A stretch of DNA of 9,387 nt from Promethearchaeia archaeon (GTDB lineage: Archaea; Asgardarchaeota; Lokiarchaeia; Sigyniarchaeales; SOKP01): contig JAHQWX010000046.1 of NCBI GenBank assembly GCA_029856375.1, forward strand, positions 1 to 9,387, written 5' to 3'. The number at the start of each line of letters is the position of its first letter. Position 1 is the first letter of the stretch. The notes beneath the pieces were generated by a model, which had not been told where the DNA came from, searched no databases, and saw only the letters and a program-made list of their open reading frames with translations. Positions 6,989-9,387 of this stretch are shown piece after piece. The position numbers and the translations under genes were made by a program.

Positions 6989-8479
6989 ATGGCTGATGTA
7001 TCGATTTCGAGCAAAATTGATTTTGAAAAGCTCTTTTTTCCAAGAGCTATAGGAATTATAGGGGCATCATTAAATCCAACTGGTGGGGGTTTTTTTGCCA
7101 GAGTGTTAAAAGGCAGATTTAGGGGACCAATATATTTATTTAATCCTCGCTTGAAAGGACAAGAATTATTTGGCATGAAAGTACATGGGTCTATCTTGGA
7201 AATATCAGAGTCTGAACCTATAGACTATGTTGTATTGGCTGTTAAAGCTCAATTGTGTCCAAAATTATTGGAAGAGATTGGAATAAAAGGAGTCCCATTT
7301 GTAACCATATTTGCTTCGGGTTTTTCTGAGGTTGGTAAAGGTAACCTTGAACAAGAAGTAATTGATATTGCTAAAAAATACAAAATTAGAATAATTGGAC
7401 CTAATTGTCTGGGAGTGTATAATCCGGCCGGTGGCCTTTATATTAACGCAGTACAGTCTAAAAAGGCGGGAAATTTTTCAGCAGTGTTTCAGTCAGGAGG
7501 GCTTTCTGTGAATGTAAGCAATTTAGCAGTGTCATATGGTTGTTTTGTATCAAAACTAGTATCGGTTGGAAACGCAATCGATTTAACTTATCCAGACTTC
7601 ATGGAATACTTCTTATATGACGATAAAACCGCTATTATCGGACTATATCTCGAAAATTTAAAATCTCAGAAGGATGGGCGTAGGTTTTTTGAGAGTGCAA
7701 AGAAATTAAACTTGAATAGAAAGCCCGTAATTTTATGGAGAGTGGGTTTTGGAGAAGCGACTAAAAAAGCAATAATGTCACATACAGGAGGATTAGCGGG
7801 AAATAATAGAATTTGGGAAGCAGTCGCGAAGCAGACAGGGTGTTGTTTGGTAAATAACTCGACTCAGCTTGCAGCACTTGCCTCAGGTTTTAAGAATATC
7901 AAACTCCCCCGAACTCGAAATTTAGGTGTAATAGGCATTGGAGGTGGTTCATGCATTGAACTTAGCGACACATTAGAGAAATACAATCTTAAAATCCCTC
8001 AACTTGACGAAAAGACGATAAAGAAATTGTCCAGATTTCTCCCAGATGTGAATACAAATGTTACAAACCCCATAGATCTTGGAGGGCAAGGAATACTACC
8101 AAATGTATATTATCGTGTAATTCTTGCGCTTGATAAAGACCCCAATATCGATGCAATCGTATTTGTGAAAGATCCCGAACGTTTTAGTGGATTCTCTGAG
8201 CAAGTTATAAAGGAATATGGGTTTGGTGGGATGGATTTGAATCAAATTTTTCTGAAATATATGAGAAAAGCGAAGAAGATCACAACAAAACCAATTGTGT
8301 GCGTGATGCTGAAAATTAGCGAGGGATTTGAAGAATACAAAAGCCGATATAGATTTAAATTAAGCTTACTTAATCGATTTATCCCAGTATATGAATCAAT
8401 AGATCTAGCTGGAATGGTATTAGATCACATGAATACTTATAGGGAATTTCTACAAAAAAATAATGTATACCCAAAATAA
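6989..8479 (+). CDS. acdA: ADP-forming acyl-CoA synthetase, alpha subunit
   Basis: Archaeal ADP-forming acyl-CoA synthetases convert acyl-CoA, ADP and phosphate into acid, CoA and ATP, reversibly, through a phosphohistidine. This 496-residue protein has only alpha-type domains: a CoA-binding Rossmann fold (about 14-145, with IGIIGASLNPTGGG at 21-34 and IIGPNCLGVYNP at 135-146), a succinyl-CoA-synthetase-like domain (about 160-300, with FQSGGLS at 167-173 and VSVGNAIDL at 191-199) and a third domain (about 310-480, with TNPIDLGG). H265 in MSHTGGLAG fits the phosphorylated catalytic His. The ATP-grasp beta subunit found fused or adjacent in many archaea is absent from this window and must be encoded elsewhere if the enzyme is active. 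The gene is divergent from adh-aor and followed by a methyltransferase 23 bases on. Family is secure; the acid used (acetate, branched or aromatic) is unknown, and a non-canonical role is possible without beta. Confidence 0.9.
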   Translation: MADVSISSKIDFEKLFFPRAIGIIGASLNPTGGGFFARVLKGRFRGPIYLFNPRLKGQELFGMKVHGSILEISESEPIDYVVLAVKAQLCPKLLEEIGIKGVPFVTIFASGFSEVGKGNLEQEVIDIAKKYKIRIIGPNCLGVYNPAGGLYINAVQSKKAGNFSAVFQSGGLSVNVSNLAVSYGCFVSKLVSVGNAIDLTYPDFMEYFLYDDKTAIIGLYLENLKSQKDGRRFFESAKKLNLNRKPVILWRVGFGEATKKAIMSHTGGLAGNNRIWEAVAKQTGCCLVNNSTQLAALASGFKNIKLPRTRNLGVIGIGGGSCIELSDTLEKYNLKIPQLDEKTIKKLSRFLPDVNTNVTNPIDLGGQGILPNVYYRVILALDKDPNIDAIVFVKDPERFSGFSEQVIKEYGFGGMDLNQIFLKYMRKAKKITTKPIVCVMLKISEGFEEYKSRYRFKLSLLNRFIPVYESIDLAGMVLDHMNTYREFLQKNNVYPK

Positions 8480-8489
8480 ACCAATAGAC

Positions 8490-8494
8490 GAGGT
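8490..8494 (+). promoter_or_regulatory. Shine-Dalgarno of the methyltransferase gene
   Basis: GAGGT ends eight bases before the ATG at 8503, in the 23-base gap after the acyl-CoA synthetase stop. It supports ATG 8503 over the overlapping ATG at 8463 in another frame. Confidence 0.65.
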
Positions 8495-8502
8495 AAATTT
8501 CT

Positions 8503-9156
8503 ATGTTAGAAGAATTTCTCAACAATATTATGGTAAAAAGGATTCAAGAGTACGGTGGAAAAGAGAAATTCGAAAAAATTCTCGATATCGGTGGAAAAAA
8601 CGGAACATATACATCAAAAATTTCCGAAACCCTAACAGTATTAGATATCAAACCGAAGGAGATAAGTCCTGATATTAACTATATTAAGGGAGACATTTTA
8701 AAATTCGATACGGAGGAAAAATTCGATGTCGTCGTTTGCTCTGCAATACTCGAACACTTTACCAAAAGGGATGGAATAAAAATAGTAAAAAAAGTTAACA
8801 ATTTCTTAAAAGACGATGGTTTAGCGTTTATTAGCTGTCCAAATGCTTGCAGTCTCAATCGAATGTTAGGTGAAATGATTGGAATGTGCACTGCAATAGA
8901 GCTAACAGAAGCAGATGTTAAAGTCGGTCATAAATACCTTTACAATTTAGATCGATTAGAAAGTATAGTTCGAGATAACTTAGAGTTTGTGGATTCAGGA
9001 TCTTATTTCTTAAAGCCTTTACCAACTAGCGAGATGGATAAACTCTTCGATTTTAATGCATTCTCGAATTTCGCTTCAATCACCTCGAAAACTTACCCAC
9101 ATTTAAAGAATTATCTCGCTGAAATTTTTGTAGTCGGGAAAAAGCTAAAAAAATGA
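8503..9156 (+). CDS. Class I SAM-dependent methyltransferase, substrate unknown
   Basis: This 217-residue soluble protein has the Rossmann-like fold of class I methyltransferases. Motif I, which binds S-adenosylmethionine, is ILDIGGKNGT (26-35). The acidic residue after strand 2 is D48 in VLDIK, the adenine-site motif is IKGDIL with D64, and motif IV-like FDVVVCSAILEH (74-85) follows. FLKDDGLAFISCPN (101-114) matches the usual post-motif loop and strand 5. The C-terminal third, including VGHKYLYNLDRLESIV (141-156), presumably shapes the substrate site. This arrangement is common in Methyltransf_11/23-type enzymes acting on small molecules, lipids or sugars, so no substrate can be named. It follows the acyl-CoA synthetase alpha gene closely and is probably co-transcribed, but a functional link is not evident. 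It has no membrane segment or signal peptide. The family is secure, the function open. Confidence 0.88.
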   Translation: MLEEFLNNIMVKRIQEYGGKEKFEKILDIGGKNGTYTSKISETLTVLDIKPKEISPDINYIKGDILKFDTEEKFDVVVCSAILEHFTKRDGIKIVKKVNNFLKDDGLAFISCPNACSLNRMLGEMIGMCTAIELTEADVKVGHKYLYNLDRLESIVRDNLEFVDSGSYFLKPLPTSEMDKLFDFNAFSNFASITSKTYPHLKNYLAEIFVVGKKLKK

Positions 9157-9175
9157 TAATTAAGTAAAAAATAGG

Positions 9176-9192
9176 AAAAAAAAAAGAAAAAA
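9176..9192 (-). terminator. Oligo-T terminator of the hdrB-like gene
   Basis: The minus strand shows T6-C-T10 beginning about 26 bases after the hdrB-like stop codon. Such uninterrupted T-tracts are typical archaeal terminators. The tract sits between convergent genes; on the plus strand it is poly-A, so it would not end the methyltransferase transcript. Confidence 0.5.
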
Positions 9193-9217
9193 TTATAAAA
9201 TTTTCAAATTATATTGT

Positions 9218-9387
9218 TTATCCAAGCTTTTCAACAACGGGATTAACCCTAGTTCGATGAAACCTCATTCCAATCTCATCAGAAGGTATACCCATCCCCA
9301 GAGCTAACAGCTCGGTTATGTATAATATTGGAATGTTAATATCTCCATCGAGACCTCGTTGATTTCCATCAAGTTGCTGAAAGCACG
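9218..9387 (-). CDS. hdrB: HdrB-like heterodisulfide reductase subunit B, C-terminal end only
   Basis: The last 55 residues of a protein are encoded here, ending at the TAA read from 9220 to 9218; the rest lies beyond the right edge. They begin CFQQLDGNQ, continue with IPILYITELLALGMGIP and end HRTRVNPVVEKLG. This closely fits the end of HdrB, where the final Cys of the second CCG (Cys-rich) domain in a C-x-x-C-F/Q-x-N/Q-L-D context is followed by an interval, then PVFYITELLALA-x-G and an HR-x-x-V-x-P-type tail. HdrB carries the non-cubane [4Fe-4S] clusters that reduce a heterodisulfide or analogous electron acceptor, usually with HdrA and HdrC; those genes would lie outside the window. Only one of the CCG Cys residues is visible, so cluster completeness cannot be judged. 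A related CCG-domain protein, such as a succinate dehydrogenase SdhE-type or GlcF-like subunit, is a weaker alternative. Confidence 0.75.
   Translation of the reverse strand, partial: CFQQLDGNQRGLDGDINIPILYITELLALGMGIPSDEIGMRFHRTRVNPVVEKLG

Noticed and set aside
7083..7096. Adjacent G and T runs near the start of the acyl-CoA synthetase gene as a possible frameshift site
   Set aside because: The zero frame continues through the normal CoA-binding domain, and no overlapping frame with domain content follows.
6985..7176. Minus-strand 63-residue frame over the start of the acyl-CoA synthetase gene
   Set aside because: It is antisense to the CoA-binding motif of a secure gene.
8463..8672. Plus-strand 69-residue frame overlapping the acyl-CoA synthetase end and methyltransferase start
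   Set aside because: It shares bases with methyltransferase motif I in another frame, is Arg/Lys/Tyr-rich without domain, and has no ribosome site, whereas ATG 8503 has one.
8679..8891. Minus-strand 70-residue frame inside the methyltransferase
   Set aside because: It is antisense to conserved methyltransferase strands and has no supporting signal.

Overview
The window reads as a piece of an AT-rich archaeal chromosome, most likely from an Asgard (Lokiarchaeia-like) or, less likely, a TACK-group anaerobe. The evidence is an archaeal/eukaryotic-type STT3 oligosaccharyltransferase with eukaryote-like catalytic segments, an archaeal TruA, a tungsten-type aldehyde:ferredoxin oxidoreductase, an ADP-forming acyl-CoA synthetase alpha subunit and the tail of an HdrB-type heterodisulfide reductase subunit. 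TATA-like boxes lie about 26 bases upstream of several first-gene start codons, and oligo-T tracts follow genes. The phylum assignment is inference; no rRNA gene is present.

Layout, left to right: (1) 1-2472, minus strand, a large STT3/AglB gene running off the left edge. (2) 2473-2638, a divergent promoter region. (3) 2639-3659, plus strand, a 50-residue unknown protein followed 28 bases later by truA. (4) 3677-6859, minus strand, a two-gene operon: an iron-dependent alcohol dehydrogenase (upstream) and an aldehyde:ferredoxin oxidoreductase (downstream), 15 bases apart, with a strong Shine-Dalgarno between them. (5) 6860-6988, a divergent promoter region with an imperfect palindrome. (6) 6989-9156, plus strand, the acyl-CoA synthetase alpha subunit followed 23 bases later by a class I SAM-dependent methyltransferase. 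(7) 9218-9387, minus strand, the C-terminal end of an hdrB-like gene running off the right edge. No stretch over 300 bases lacks a gene. I found no RNA gene, mobile element or CRISPR array.

The centre of the window has a coherent metabolic theme. The alcohol dehydrogenase (alcohol to aldehyde, NAD(P)), the aldehyde oxidoreductase (aldehyde to acid, ferredoxin) and the ADP-forming acyl-CoA synthetase (acid plus CoA plus ATP, reversible) can form a chain between alcohols and acyl-CoAs. The HdrB-like gene next door belongs to complexes that handle ferredoxin- and thiol-level electrons. These enzyme classes are well supported, but substrates and direction cannot be read from the sequence. The glycosylation gene and truA are housekeeping genes. 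I see no clearly new defence or mobile system. The most notable items are the eukaryote-like STT3, the small conserved-looking protein beside truA, and the divergent alcohol/aldehyde/acyl-CoA module.
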